A stretch of DNA of 64,000 nucleotides from Achatina immaculata (GCA_009760885.1 CM019713.1:4842996-4906995), one strand, 5' to 3'. Shown: positions 32,481 through 44,309, counted from the stretch's first letter. The notes: a model not told the origin generated them from the sequence alone. Program-made: numbers and translations.

Positions 32481-33094
32481 TCCAGTTAAACTCACGGCTT
32501 TTCTTGACACACACTTTTCACTGTACACGCTGGTCTGCAGAAAACGCACAAATCCGCGCTGCTTCTCGCGAATAATACGTGCAAGTAGCACACTCGCTCT
32601 ATAAGAGCGGTTACTGTTAAATAACCGTCGCATGCTGGGACATATCTTTGGTTTTAATTTCGCGCCCGCTGGTGCTGCCATATACTGCCCAAAAATGAGC
32701 AATGAATTTTCATTTCTTCTTCTTCGTACGCCTATTGGCGATGATATGTGGTACCCTGATTTTTGCGATGCGCCTTTCGGCTGGGTACCTCCGACTTCAT
32801 CACCTCTCCTTTCTAGGGCAGACTGTGGTGCGGACCGGCCTGGCCAAAATTTTGTTTTCCAGCTTCTGGTTGCTGTACTTAAGAATTGTCAGTTGTTTTC
32901 AGTCTGTGCGGATTTGATGTTTAGTTACTGACATCCCCTCGTATATATCATCATAGAGGTCGATATAGCAAAATATTTTGAAACACATTATGACAGAGCA
33001 TCTCTGTACAGAATGAAAAGGGGAGTAAGAGCTGCCTTGTCATACCATAGAAAAATCTGGAGGATATGATGCTAGTATCCATAGTTTCCTTAAT
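32481..33094. other. Unassigned stretch
   Basis: Overlapping open frames on both strands without recognisable domains. Confidence 0.4.
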
Positions 33095-33205
33095 CTCATG
33101 GGTATGTGGTCAGCATCGTGTCTGCCCGTGTTTCCTTTCTCGGCCCAGAAGCAGACGTATACACATTTCCACAGCTGGATGGCTGTGGCGACTCATCGAC
33201 CTAGC
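33095..33205 (-). mobile_element. Diverged SINE fragment
   Basis: The minus strand aligns with the central body of 13446-13680 (GTGGAAATGTGTATACG, CTTCTGGGCC, GAAAGGAAACACGG, then ATGCTGACCACATACCC). Head and B box not recovered. Confidence 0.55.
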
Positions 33206-33497
33206 ATATGACATTAGCGCATTAATAACTGTGTCAATCAGGACATAGAGCTATACTGTTATCAGCCTCTATACTCTTGTAAGGGAATAGATAAGCACAT
33301 AGTTACCTTGGTTGGTTGGCAACCCTAAGAGTAGGAATAATGAGCCAGTTACCGGTCAGTTTTCAGAGGTGCACAATTCTGAGAGAAAATCCGTCTGTAA
33401 ATATAAAGAAAACATGATAGAAGTTTAATCGGTCGGGATTTGTAATCTGATCACGTAGGAGGCCAGCGGATCGGGGGAGTCATGATATTGTTCAAGC

Positions 33498-34220
33498 GCG
33501 AATGAGAATGTTTATTCGTCGGACGAGAACCGATGTGTGTGTAGGTTAGTATTGTTGTGCACTCTGTAATATGGATGTATGCGAGCTGTGCAGTCGACTC
33601 CTCAGAAGAGTCACGATCCACTTAGGTAAATATTTTTATTAGTGAACGGTTATGAATTTTGGTAATGAATAATCAAAACTTAGTTAAAGTAAAATTGATG
33701 TAAGATTTTTATGTTTTTTAGTGGTAATGTGGAAGCGAAGCTTATATGTGCACTTAATTTTATATTACTGATTTGTATGCATAGGTATGCCGATTAGTTA
33801 CGTTTGTTACAGTCTGAATGGAACCTAAATATTTAAGAAAATTGTAGTTATGATTTTGTTGATAACAGTATATAAACTGATAAATAACAACATGTATATA
33901 TATATATATATATATGATCCTTGTTTGATTTTACTGTGTAACAAATGATTTAACAACAATATAAGTTTAAGACTATTTGAACAAGTACTAGTATTATTGA
34001 TTGTGTTTGTTTGCTTTCATTGCTCTAGTGTGTGAATGTGTTAGTCTGTGTAATCTTTATTCCTCACGTACCTAATAAATATCAGATACCAACAACAAAA
34101 ATACGATATAACATTAATATAAATTACAGACAATTACTAGTCTTTAAAATCATATAATTCCTACACACTGAAGATATAATGATAGGGATATGAGAATACC
34201 TACAGTTTTGCCCAGGTTGA
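33498..34220. other. Unassigned part of the duplicated segment
   Basis: AT-rich with a short TA run near 33896-33914. No open frame of note; conserved only by duplication (57271-58005). Confidence 0.4.
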
Positions 34221-34989
34221 TAATCTGTTTCCAGATCTTATCTTACATCCTTCTCGTGCAGTTAAACATCACATAGGGCTCGCATGGTATTTCGCCAAGT
34301 TTTCCTGTTTTCGGCGAACTTTTCAACCTTATCAAGGGATGTTATATCCACTAAACTGGCCTGCCTTAACAATGTCCTTTTTAGAGTTTCACGTGGTCGA
34401 CCTCTTTTTCTTCGGCCTGTTGTGTCCCACTTCATAGCTTATTTTGGGATTCTCTGATTGTTTCCTCTCATCACATGACCGATATATGCTCATCTCCTTT
34501 TTCTTTTTACCAATGAGACAGGTTGTTGTTTGCTCATCTGCCTTATCTCTGCTTTGTTCTTGAATTCGTTTCACTTTATAATGCGTTTTTTCCTTATGCA
34601 TTTGTTTTCGAAAGAGTCTAATTTCTTGTCTATTTCTTTAGTTGTTTTCTAGCTTTTGCGTGCATAGATGAGGATGGAAATTACCTTTGAATTGAATAAT
34701 ATTAACATGGCTTTTTTGTGCTTATAACTTTTGAGTGTCGTATGCTCTCAAGATTCTTGAAGGTCAATGCTGCTTTTGCAACTCTAACTCTTTCCTTTCT
34801 TGTCTCAACATCCTGGTCTATGTAGCTGCGGAGGTATGCAAATTGGTGTACTTCTTCAACAGTTGTTTCATCCACATATATTTTTCTTTCTAGATTAATG
34901 AGAAGTTTCATCATTTTTGTTTTCTCATTGTTAATTTCAACTCCTATTTTGCTAGCCAGTGAAGACAGGATATCTGTTTAATCTGTTTC
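34221..34989 (-). mobile_element. LINE family A (GGATGTAAG subfamily), 11-bp TSD
   Basis: TAATCTGTTTC at 34221-34231 and 34979-34989 flanks the minus-strand element. Coding pieces run from SSLAS and NKIGV-type codons through RKIYVDETTVEEVHQFAYLRSYIDQ and KRGRPRETLK-type remnants to the 3' end, with several stops. The LINE C copy that follows abuts the TSD. Confidence 0.88.
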
Positions 34990-35690
34990 TAGGTTCATTC
35001 ATTCATTCATTCATTCATTCATTTGCATGTCCCTTGCGGAACTTTGCCTCCCTAGCAGTACTCCTATAGGCCTCTCGGTTGTGAGCAAGATGGCCTGCTG
35101 CAGATAGATCCATTTGCAGATCATCAACGATGTCTTGCAGCTATCTTCGCCTTGGTCTTCCTCTTTTTTTTCCCATTGTGTACCATTCCAAGACGGTCTT
35201 TTCTAGATTATCATGGCATTTAATGTGTCCAAAATATTTAAGGTTTCTTTGTTTAATCCTCTTTACTAGCCAGCCTTCTTCAATATTAAGTTCTTATAGT
35301 ATGGATATTTGTTTGTTTTGTGTGTGTGTGTGTCCATGATATTTGAAGAACTCTTCTGTAGCATTTCTATTCAAAGGCATTTATGTGGTTCTCAGCTGTT
35401 TTGTTAAGTGTCCAGGTTTCACAGGCATATGTTGCGATGGAAAAGATACATGCCCTTAAAGCTTTTTGAAGTTCTGTCTGTTTCTCTCCACAGATTCTTT
35501 AGTTGTTTTACTTTCTGAAGAGCGATAGATGTCCCCCTTTTATCTCCATTATTAGTTAGTAGTGATCCAATATATTCAAAACTCTCCACTTCTTCCAAAC
35601 TTTTCCTAATTGATACATATTTCAGCTGCCTTATTTGTTTTGTCAGTTGTCATCAATTTAATTTTCTTTGCATTAAGATAGAGGTTGTTT
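34990..35690 (-). mobile_element. LINE family C copy
   Basis: The minus strand starts near CNLYLNAKK-type codons at 35690 and runs to the 3' end and (ATGA)n tail at 34994-35022. Stops are scattered. A (TG)n tract at 35317-35332 occupies the site that is (TA)n in the copies at 17302-18320 and 23702-24453. Confidence 0.85.
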
Positions 35691-36176
35691 CTAAATACGC
35701 TCCGGAAAATCTACACTGTTATATTCAACAATCAACTCATTTCTATCCTATACGAAAGTTTCCATATGAAAAGCAGTAAACATTCATTAACACAGGTATG
35801 TATTTTCGAAACAAGATGACCGAATCAAAAATGGCGGCCGGAAATGTTAACCGAAAAACAATATTCACATTCAAGGTTTGCTTAGAGAGCAGGGCGATAA
35901 AGAGAAAAAAGTCAAGTTTTTAATGACTTAATGTTTACTGCTCGTCAAAATGTTACAACAGGGCAAATCGGTCCGTCAACCTTCAGTATACGAACAAGCA
36001 ACAACAACTAAACATGTAATTACAGTAATAGCAACAACAACAGCAACAACAACAACAAGAGAATTGCTGTATTTCTACCAGTTACGTCATTTATTTTCAG
36101 GCAATTATTATCAAAACTGTACTTCCATTAGCAAAAACATTTTGATACTCAATCATACTTCACACCCTCATCTCAG
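35691..36176. other. Unassigned stretch
   Basis: An ACA/ACAACA-rich stretch at 35998-36058. No gene recognised. Confidence 0.4.
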
Positions 36177-36331
36177 TATGGTTCTGCGGGAACAGGTGTC
36201 ACTGCGTTATTTTCACGGCTTGTGCAAGCAAAGAAAGACTGTCCTGATATTGAACCAAGCCAGACTGTCTATTTTGGCCCTGGAAATCAGTATTGTCAGT
36301 GCCAAATGTATAATGAAGTCTTGTTTGTGAG
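36177..36331 (+). other. Possible coding exon, unrecognised
   Basis: A pyrimidine-rich acceptor (CTTCACACCCTCATCTCAG) is followed by an open frame in phase 0: YGSAGTGVTALFSRLVQ, AKKDCPDIEPSQTVYF, GPGNQYCQCQMYNEV, then LFVR split at a donor GAG/GTTAGG. The composition is protein-like (paired cysteines, Gly/Pro turns). A longer frame in another phase (35950-36330) also crosses it but looks low-complexity. I do not recognise the family. Confidence 0.4.
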
Positions 36332-36423
36332 GTTAGGCATTTGTGAATGTAGCCCTGTGTCATACCACTGAAGCATAAATGAAAACAGTATTAGTTACCA
36401 TATTGTCTATTTTATAGGCTTTA

Positions 36424-36617
36424 TTCATTCATTCTTTTGCATGTCCCTTGCGGAATTTTGCCTCCCTAACAACACTCCTGTAGGCCTCTCGGTTGTGAGT
36501 AAGATGGCTTGCTGCTGATGCATCCATTTGCAGATCATCAACGATGTCTTGCAGCCATCTTCACTTTGGTCTTCCTCTCTGTCTTTTTCCCATTACGTAC
36601 CCTTCCAAGACGGAAGG
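36424..36617 (-). mobile_element. LINE family C, short 3' copy
   Basis: The minus strand encodes the last codons of family C (EAYRR, EAKFRKGHAKE) plus an (ATGA)n-type tail. Confidence 0.82.
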
Positions 36618-36789
36618 CCATTGAGAAATAAAAGGATTATGGTATTAATACCTATATTTCCCGTATTCAGTACCAATGAGACATAGGGGATCGATATTTG
36701 TGCCTATATTTTTTTATATTCAGTACCACAGAGCATACAGGGGACATGATATTTGTGCCTATATTGTTCTATATCCAGTACCACTGAGA

Positions 36790-37660
36790 CGTAAGGGAGA
36801 TGATGAATAGAATATGTCAAACCAAAACAACATTCGAACAAATGAGAAGCATCTTATGGAATCCATTTCTGTCACTGAACATCAGAAACAGTGTTCTAAA
36901 ATGTTACATTGAGCATGTCCTACTCAATGGGAATGAGTCATGGACAATGAACAGATCAATGCAAAGATCATTAGACGCAACAGAGATGTGAGTTTTTACA
37001 AGAGTGTTAAGAGTACCTTGGACATATAAAAAAGGAGACAACGCTCTGTTCAGAGCGGATCTCTTTCGACTCCGGTGGCGTTTCATTTCTTATAACCACC
37101 GGCAGCGGCCGGCTCTGTCTGCTCCAGCGAAGGAGAAGAAATCGAGGTTCCGACAACCAACGCACATTATATACTGCAGATCCGATACTCTTTGCGAGAG
37201 ATGGGCCAATTTCGAGACCATCGGTCGAAAACACCGTAGTACACCACCGACGCGTTAGCACGAACCTGGCTGGCTAGTCGTTTATAGGCTTCACTCGACG
37301 GACAAACCACTCGCTTCTGCATCGAACCACCTTAACTCTCGCCGTCCGGAAAGGGAGCGAAGACCTTTCTCCCCACGCACCAAACTCAAGAGCGCTTTTT
37401 CGCCATAAGTACGAAAAGTCTAACAAAAGCAAATGTAGAAAGAAAACGAACTAAATCCACAAGAAAACGATAGTCATCATGCATTGCACATACAGTGAGA
37501 AAGGAAGGGCTTGAAAACGTCACAACAACGGGAAAAACAAACGTGAAAAGAGGCAAGGGAAGCCCAAGAGAAAAAGAAATTACGGACGGCAACGCGATGG
37601 TACAACTAAAAGCCACCAACTGAGGTGATTAAAAACAAAATATCAAGGAGTATAAGAGTA
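36790..37660 (+). mobile_element. LINE family D copy with an unrelated insert
   Basis: The left part (36790-37045) encodes NRICQTKTTFEQMRSIL, CYIEHVLLNGNESWT and RVLRVPWTYKKGDN. The right part (about 37396-37660) resumes with KSLTKANVERK, EGLENVTTTGK and GKGSPREKEITDG. The intervening 0.35 kb (37046-37395) is listed separately. Confidence 0.75.
37046..37395. other. GC-rich insert of unknown origin in LINE D
   Basis: Begins ACGCTCTGTTCAGAGCGG and ends near CTCAAGAGCGCTTTTTCG. It is clearly richer in G and C than its surroundings and has a TATA-like ATTATATA at about 37167. TG...CA ends (TGTTCAGAG to CCAAACTCA) would suit a solo LTR of about 0.34 kb, but I find no TSD and no related copy. Confidence 0.45.
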
Positions 37661-39309
37661 CCTCATTTTGATGTATTTGTTCTTACTTTGATGTCAGCGA
37701 TTCTCGTTATTTCTTTTTTTCCCCTTTTTTGTTTGTTTTTTCCATTCCCTCCACTAATTCCTCTATTTTATCATTTATGCCCAACATGTTGACAGTACAT
37801 ACCTTTGAAATCGCTTTTCTTTCTGTCTCTTTGTAGTTTAGCGTTTTAGCGTCCGTTTCCTTCTTTTCTTCCTGTGTGTTCTATGAGCTGTTACGAAATC
37901 CACCGCCGGCTTGCTGGAGCAGTTGCAGTTTGAGGGCAGAATTTAACTCAGGGATTATCTCTGAGCCAGTCAAAACCCCATTATCCATTGATCTTGTGGC
38001 CATCTTTCCCAGCCTTTACAGATGAGGATTTTGTTATCCCAGAACTCCTAGAACATCTCATTCTTAGCATGAACTCTCCGCCAGCATACTGATTTATTAG
38101 TGTTTTAATATGATGAAACACGACGGGACAAGATATACAAGAAAATAAAGTCCATCTTGTCTTTTAGAAGTGAGTGTAGGAGCGAGCGGTCTGGCGCCAT
38201 AGCAAGTGAGTTAAGTGCTCGGGGCGTCACTGCGAGCCGTGACTTTCAATGGCGAATGGATTTCCCCGGTAGTAATCGGTACGGTGAATGATATTGATGT
38301 CTATGGATAATGCAGTCCGCTGTGCCCATGGAAGGTTGGTGCCGTACAGCTGCTTTAATGGCTGTGAGTGCCTCCCTACTGAGGACATTTGCTGAGACGT
38401 ACGCATTCGTTATGCCCAGGTCACTTTTCGTCGTTGTGCATGGACATGACATGGGACGGTTCATGCGGATTTCAGGGGATGTCACTGGCACAGGCGGCGG
38501 AGCATTTATGGGATATTCTCCTTTGCTGTGAGGCCCAAACCGTCAGCTCGGACCTTCCAGTCCTAAAGCAACCGCTCATCTTAGACTTATAACCTGTGCA
38601 TTTTCGTGGTCAAGCGGTTGCTCGTCCTACGTGAGTTCTGGTTTCTGTTCCCAGTAACGTCTTTCTCTCACGTCTGACGTGCTTGACGTCTTTCGAAGAA
38701 AATCCTGCATATTCTGTTGTCTTATATATATATATATAGTCAGATTTAAGCATCGATGATGATGTTGTTGTACCTTACGAAAACGCAACACATCGAAAGG
38801 TGACAAAGTGTACTACTTTTCTTGGTTTGGGATGGTACATGGTTCAATTTGCTTCATGGTGCCAGCGTAAGCTGCTGGTTTGTTGCTTGATGAAAAAAGA
38901 CGTTACTGGTAAGCTACGTCAAAAACTCTGCGTGTGATTCACCCAAACTTGTTCGCTCGTAAAAAAGCCTCAATTTATAGAAAAGGCTTCAGCTACAAAT
39001 GACAGTTCAGAAGAAATTAATTGTTACCTTCTCAGATCCAATTATCTTTAATTCGTTTATTGCATTACAGACTGCCTCAGTGGTTTCTGGCGATGCCCCT
39101 GCTGTTATCTATAGAATTTTCAATTTCATTCCTGTCTACTACACATTCTAATCACGTCAGTCCTTACAATTTCAATATGTATTAAGCAGGAAATCTTTTC
39201 TGTGCTAGTTATAAATAATAAAAACTCATATGTGGCGACTAATAAAGCGAAACTTGCTGACAAGTCTGGTAAGATGTAGATTATATATAAAATAAAATTA
39301 CTCTCTTAC
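37661..39309. other. Unassigned stretch downstream of the C1q exon
   Basis: The downstream C1q exon should lie on the minus strand at or beyond this stretch but was not recognised. 38160-38600 has open frames on both strands and a tRNA-like opening (GTGAGTTAAGTGCTCGGG) without a B box; its nature is unknown. Confidence 0.4.
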
Positions 39310-39459
39310 CACAGGAGCGGTGAAAACTCCAGTCTTGACATTATAACCTTCACCTCGGTTTAAGAACACCTTGTTGTAAACGACTTTCTCGCGATCTACC
39401 AGATTATTATCTACAGAGAGACCAGCGGAGAATGCCACCCGTTTAGCTGCGTCTGTGAG
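39310..39459 (-). CDS. C1q-domain protein, one exon (first part of the C1q domain)
   Basis: Read on the minus strand from 39459, the exon encodes LTDAAKRVAFSAGLS, then a variable DNNLVDRE, then KVVYNKVFLNRGEGYN and KTGVFTAPV. The AFSAxLS, VVYxKV, GxGYN and TGVFTAPV elements are the conserved first strands of the C1q/TNF-like jelly-roll domain. It ends exactly at a consensus donor, GTG/GTAAGAG (39310/39309), in phase 0. The proposed acceptor is CCATGTCCGAACAG, ending at 39460. Starting at the ATG at 39471 (four codons earlier) is possible but less likely. C1q-domain proteins are secreted and often act as recognition molecules; molluscs have many of them. The second part of the domain is not found, and a 40-bp satellite occupies the upstream intron. 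Whether the gene is complete elsewhere or a lone exon cannot be decided here. Confidence 0.87.
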
Positions 39460-39492
39460 CTGTTCGGACATGGAGATTGATGAAGGTTGATT

Positions 39493-40290
39493 ATTATAGC
39501 AAGACTAACAACGTGAACACTCTGGATACTATATTATAGCAAGACTAACAACGTGAACACTCTGGATACTATATTATAGCAAGACTAACAACGTGGACAC
39601 TCTGGTTACCTAGATTATAGCAAGACTAACAACATGGACACTCTGGATACTATATTATAGCAAGACTAACAACATGGACACTCTGGTTACTAGATTATAG
39701 CAAGACTAACAACATGGACACTCTGATTACTATATTATAGCAAGACTAACAACGTGAACACTCTGGTCACTATATTATAGCAAAACTAACAACATGGACA
39801 CTCTGGATACTATATTATAGCAAGACTAACAACGTGAACACTGGTTACTATATTATAGCAAGACTAACAACATGGACACTCTGGTTACTATATTATAGCA
39901 AGACTAACAACGTGAACACTCTGGTTACTATATTATAGCAAGACTAACAACATGGACACTCTGGTTACTATATTATAGCAAGACTAACAACGTGGACACT
40001 CTGGTTACTATATTATAGCAAGACTAACAACGTGAACACTCTGGATACTATATTATAGCAAGACTAACAACATGGACACTCTGATTACTATATTATAGCA
40101 AGACTAACAACGTGGACACTCTGGTTACTATATTATAGCAAGACTAACAACGTGAACACTCTGGTTACTATATTATAGCAAGACTAACAACGTGAACACT
40201 CTGGTTACTATATTATAGCAAGACTAACAACGTGAACACTCTGGATACTATATTATAGCAAGACTAACAACATGGACACTCTGGATACTG
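39493..40290 (+). repeat. 40-bp satellite, about 20 copies
   Basis: Unit TATTATAGCAAGACTAACAA followed by CGTGAACACTCTGGATAC (some GTTAC, some CATGGACAC). Variants are intermixed along the array, suggesting repeated exchange between units. It lies about 35 bp from the C1q exon. Confidence 0.97.
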
Positions 40291-40406
40291 TTTGCTTGTA
40301 GATCAAATATGTGTATGAATAAAGACAGTGTGAGTGAAAGGAAGAGAGAGAGAGAGAGAGGTGCAAGATACTTCTCTTTCAAATGAAAATGGTTGTGGAG
40401 CTACGG

Positions 40407-40481
40407 CTAGTCTTCGCTGTTGTTAGTGCTGGCAGAGAAGGCGAGGCTGACATCCTGTCCGTCCTTTCTCAAGTGATTCTT
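40407..40481 (-). other. Possible broken C1q-like exon remnant
   Basis: The minus strand has a good acceptor (TTGTTTTGTTGTTTTTAG) followed by codons KNHLRKDGQDVSLAFSAS, TNNSED and a stop. The VSLAFSAS part resembles the start of a C1q domain and lies upstream of the better exon at 39459-39310, in the same orientation. The match is short. Confidence 0.28.
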
Positions 40482-40825
40482 CTAAAAACAACAAAACAAT
40501 GACACGCCCTGGCTAATGGTACAGGTCCTGCTCAGCCTCTGCAGTGCCATAGTCCGATGAGAAATTCCTGAACCTTCAAGGGAGTTATTGTAACCCACTC
40601 TGAAACTCTCACAGTTCTTGTACTTGTATTTCCAGCAAATACTGCGTTCTGTGGCGTAACAGATAAACTGAGATTATTACGAAGAGAAAGTGCATGATTA
40701 GTATACGTATAAGATAGTTTCTAACAACCATTCTACGCAGAGATATCACTTGATGTTGATGTATGAAAAGTGAAAAGTCGTACCATGACGCAAGGTTCAT
40801 AAAATTGTCCTCTTCTTTCATCTGC

Positions 40826-40877
40826 TTCTTCCTCCTCTTCCTCCTCCTCCTTCTTCTTCTTCTTCTTCTTCTTCGTC

Positions 40878-40910
<33 letters not shown>

Positions 40911-40930
40911 TTCTTCTTCTTCTTTTTCTT
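40826..40930 (+). repeat. Pyrimidine-rich (CTC/CTT/CAT)n microsatellite
   Basis: CTC and CTT triplets, then CAT triplets, then CTT again. Confidence 0.95.
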
Positions 40931-40932
40931 CA

Positions 40933-41698
40933 TTTAGACTACTGCTCAACAGTTTGGGATAGTTGCTCAGTGTCAAATACAAAGAGGCTTTGCTCTCTCC
41001 AAAAGCGAGCAGTAAAGCTTATTAGTGACAGAGATCAAGCACAAACAACTAATCATCACAAACGTATCAAAATACTACCTCTTAAGAACAGGTTCCTCTT
41101 CAACAAAGCCAAGTTAGTACATCAAATTCTTTCACGGCATGCCCCGCCTTATCTATGGAACCTGTTTAAATTTAGCCCAAAGTGCAGCCAACGCTTGAAC
41201 AACATGTCTTCCAAAACCTAGACTTGATCTTTACAAGAAAAGCTTTAGTTATTCTGCTGCTCATCTTTGGAATACCCTCCCATCCTATATAAAAAATATA
41301 AATTATACTCCTTCCTACAACTACAAGCTTTCCCAATATCTATTTGATGTCGACTACATGCCTCCATGAATTATAAAACTTAAAAGTTATCTTAAGCTGC
41401 TCTTACAGACACCGAATACAATTAATTGTTTTCTGAATAGTCCTGAAAATTTTGTTTAGTAGATAGTCATTTATAATGTATGTAGTTACTTCTGTACTGA
41501 GTGAATGTTTAAGAGCGAAACTTAAATGTTATATTTTATTTTATGTCTCTCAGCTTCAATGTTAGTTATGTTTGTTATATGAACAGCATATTTGTAGAAT
41601 GTCTGGAATAGAGTGAAAGATGTATGATAAAGGGCAGAATGTCAGACGGGCCTGCGTGCCCAATTCTTAACCCTTTTGAAATAAAGATCAATCAATCA
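40933..41698 (+). mobile_element. LINE family H (CR1/L2-like), 3' part
   Basis: Encodes HLDYCSTVWDSCSVSN, CSLQKRAVKLISDR, LPLKNRFLFNKAKLVHQIL, APPYLWNLF and, after one stop, LDLYKKSFSYSAAHLWNTLP, matching the C-terminal region typical of CR1/L2/Jockey-like LINEs. The 3' non-coding end (GGGCCTGCGTGCCCAATTCT) ends in an ATCAATCA tail. The 5' part, with reverse transcriptase catalytic motifs, is missing. Confidence 0.8.
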
Positions 41699-41960
41699 AT
41701 CTTCTTCTTCCTCTTTCTTATTTTTCTTCTTTATCCTCCTTCTTCTTCTTCTTCCTCTTCCTCCTCCTCCTCCTTCTTCTTCTTCTTCCTCCTCTTCTTC
41801 TTCTTCTTCTGCTTCCTCCTCCTTCTTCTTCCTCCTCCTCCTCCTCCTCCTCCTCCTCCTCCTTCTTCTTCTTCTTCCTCCTCCTCCTCCTCCTTCTTCT
41901 TCTTCTTCCTCCTCCTCCTTCTTCTTCTTTCATCCTCCTCCTCCTTCTTCTTCTTCTTCA
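41699..41960 (+). repeat. (CTT)n/(CTC)n tract, tail of LINE B
   Basis: About 260 bases of CTT and CTC triplets; on the minus strand (GAA)n/(GAG)n directly following the 3' end of LINE B (GCTCAGAAAGCTGAAGAA). It is probably the element's 3' tail, greatly expanded. Confidence 0.93.
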
Positions 41961-43372
41961 GCTTTCTGAGCCATTAAGGCCCATTGCTGCAAAGTCTGTC
42001 TCCATTCCTCTATATTCCTAATCTTCTCTCTCCATTTGTTGACACCAATTTCTTTTATATCATCTTCTTTGTTGTCTTTCCATCTCTGTCTTGGTCTACC
42101 CCCCCCCCCTTTTTGGTCTTGTTTCCCTCATCACTTGTGCATACATTATTTTCGTTTGTCTGTTCTCTTTCATTCTTTCTACATGGCCCAACCAGCGTAG
42201 TCGTTTCAAGACATTTATAATTCGTTGGGATTTAAATAAGCTGTTAGTTCATTGTTTTTCTAACTCTCCACTGTTGGTATCCTTTATAGGCCCAAAGATT
42301 CTTCTTAGGGTTTTGTTCTCAAAGATCTGTAATTGTTCAACGTTCTTTGTTGTATTCCTCGTTTCTGATCCATACATAATGGCTGGTCTTATTTTAGTTT
42401 TGTAGAGATGTTACTTTGGTGTTTTGTGATAGGATTTTTAACAGGTGTTGCAAAGTGACTTATATTTTGGTCCATATCTATACTCTGCTTTTAAATTCCT
42501 CGCTTACTGTGTTGTTTTTGTTGAAGGTTGTGCCCAGGCATTTGTATACTTCTGCTTTCATAATGATCATATCTCCGACGTTTATATAATCTGGATCATT
42601 CCTCCTCTGGTCTCTTGATACCTTCATAAACTTTGTCTTATTTTGGTTAATGGTCAATACCACTTTTATTGCCACATCTCTCAGGTGTACGCAGATATTG
42701 ATGACTTCTTGTATAGTTTCCCCCACCAGGTGGATGTCATGAGCGTAACCAAGTATTATTCCTAAAGCTTGCTTGATAGTCTCACAGTATGTTCTCGCTG
42801 TATGATTTTAATCTATTTAAAACTATAATAGTATTTTGTAGCTTGTTTGTAGTAAGGATATTCCTCTGTAGTTTTCACACTTGCTCTTATTGCCTTTTTT
42901 AAATACTTGGATTAGTAATGATTCTCTCCATTCACTAGGGAATTTTTTCTTTTCTCCATATTTGTTGTATTAGTGCACATATCTGTTCATTTAGATTTAG
43001 ACCTCCTTCCTTAATCAATTCTGCAGCAATTCCATCTGAACCCGCTGCTTTGTTATTTCGTAGACGCATGGTACTGTAGATGACTTCTTCTAAGTCTGGT
43101 TCCTCTATTTCAGGTTCACAAGTCTTATTTCTTTGTATGGTAATGTGTTTATAGGATCATCACAGTTTAGTAGTTTTTCAAAATATTCTTTAGATCTGAT
43201 GCAGACTTTCACTTCATTATTTATCATGTTCCATTACTATTCTTCAAGCTCTGCAGAGATTGTTTATACCCTTGCTTTACTGTTGGCAATTCTTTATAGA
43301 ATTCCCTGCTTTTCTTATTGTGATGGCATGTCTGCAATCTCGCTTACCATTTCTTTCATATATATTATCTGA

Positions 43373-43672
43373 CTCAACAACCTGTCTCATGGGTGATCAG
43401 AAAAAGAAGATGGACATATGTAGGCCATGTGATAAGAAGAAACAATCAGAGAATACCAAAACAAGCTATCAAGTGGAGCACAACAGGCTGAAGAAAAAGA
43501 GGTCGAGCATGTGAAACACTAAAGAGGACATTGTTAAGAGAAGCCAGTTTAGTAGGCATAATATCACCTGATGAAGTTAAAAAGCTCGCCGGAAACAGGA
43601 AAACTTGGCAAACAACTATGCCAGCCCTATGTGACGTTTAACAGCAGGGGAAGGATGTAAGATGTAAGATAT
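43373..43672 (+). mobile_element. LINE family A, short 3' copy nested in LINE B
   Basis: Encodes GWSEKEDG-type pieces in broken frames, with the nucleotide match clear: CAACCTGTCTCATGGGTGAT, AAACAAGCTATCAAGTGG, and the 3' end TGTGACGTTTAACAGC then GGATGTAAGATGTAAG. LINE B coding resumes on both sides. No clean TSD (ATAT-rich on both sides). Confidence 0.85.
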
Positions 43673-44309
43673 ATGACTGCCTCTCTGCAGACTTCATCGA
43701 ACCAGTTCTTTCTTTTAGTTATGGTCTTGACAATCATGCATTCCTCCGCTATGTTCTTTATAATGGCTTTTACATTTTCCCTTCTGCCATCAATGCTTTT
43801 ATTTTTTTCATTCCTCTTGTGTGTATCTTATGGTTTAGCTCTTTTCTGAACTTTTCTTTAGTTTCTTCTCTTTTCAAAGCATCTCTATTTATTACTGAGC
43901 TTTTATTTAATTTACTGTAAAAAAGTTTCTTCAGTCTGAATTTTAGTTTAGATGCCACAAGATAGTGGTCGGTGCTGCATTCAGCCCCTCTGTAACTTCT
44001 GATCTGAAGTATGTTTGTTGTGTGCTTTGTATCAGTTAAAACGTGGTCTATTTGGCTGTATGTTGGTTTATCAGGGGATTTCCTTTTTTGTTTATGAATG
44101 TTCTTATTTTGAAAACTTGTGAGCACTGGTGGCGAGACTCTTCGAATGCCGCGCGTGGAGTGAAGCTCCTCCCGGTCAAGGAAGAAAATGCGGAAAAGAA
44201 ATAAAGGTTGCTGTGCGGCGCCGACGTGAAAAGGTAAAGGAAAGGATAAAGTGAAATGCAATCGGTATGTCCAGTAGTATTGCTGCGAGAGATACACATA
44301 CCACGGCGC

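Larger units (their letters stand above)
33497..35283 (+). repeat. 1.8-kb duplicated segment, copy 1
   Basis: Near-identical to 57271-59074, with scattered single-base changes and small indels (for example at the TA repeat near 33896 versus 57663). It includes a LINE A copy and the 3' end of a LINE C copy. Homology ends within the LINE C copy at CAGCCTTCTTCAA. Confidence 0.93.

Noticed and set aside
38160..38600. Second C1q exon or SINE
   Set aside because: Open frames exist on both strands, but none carries the expected C1q strands, and the tRNA-like opening lacks a B box.
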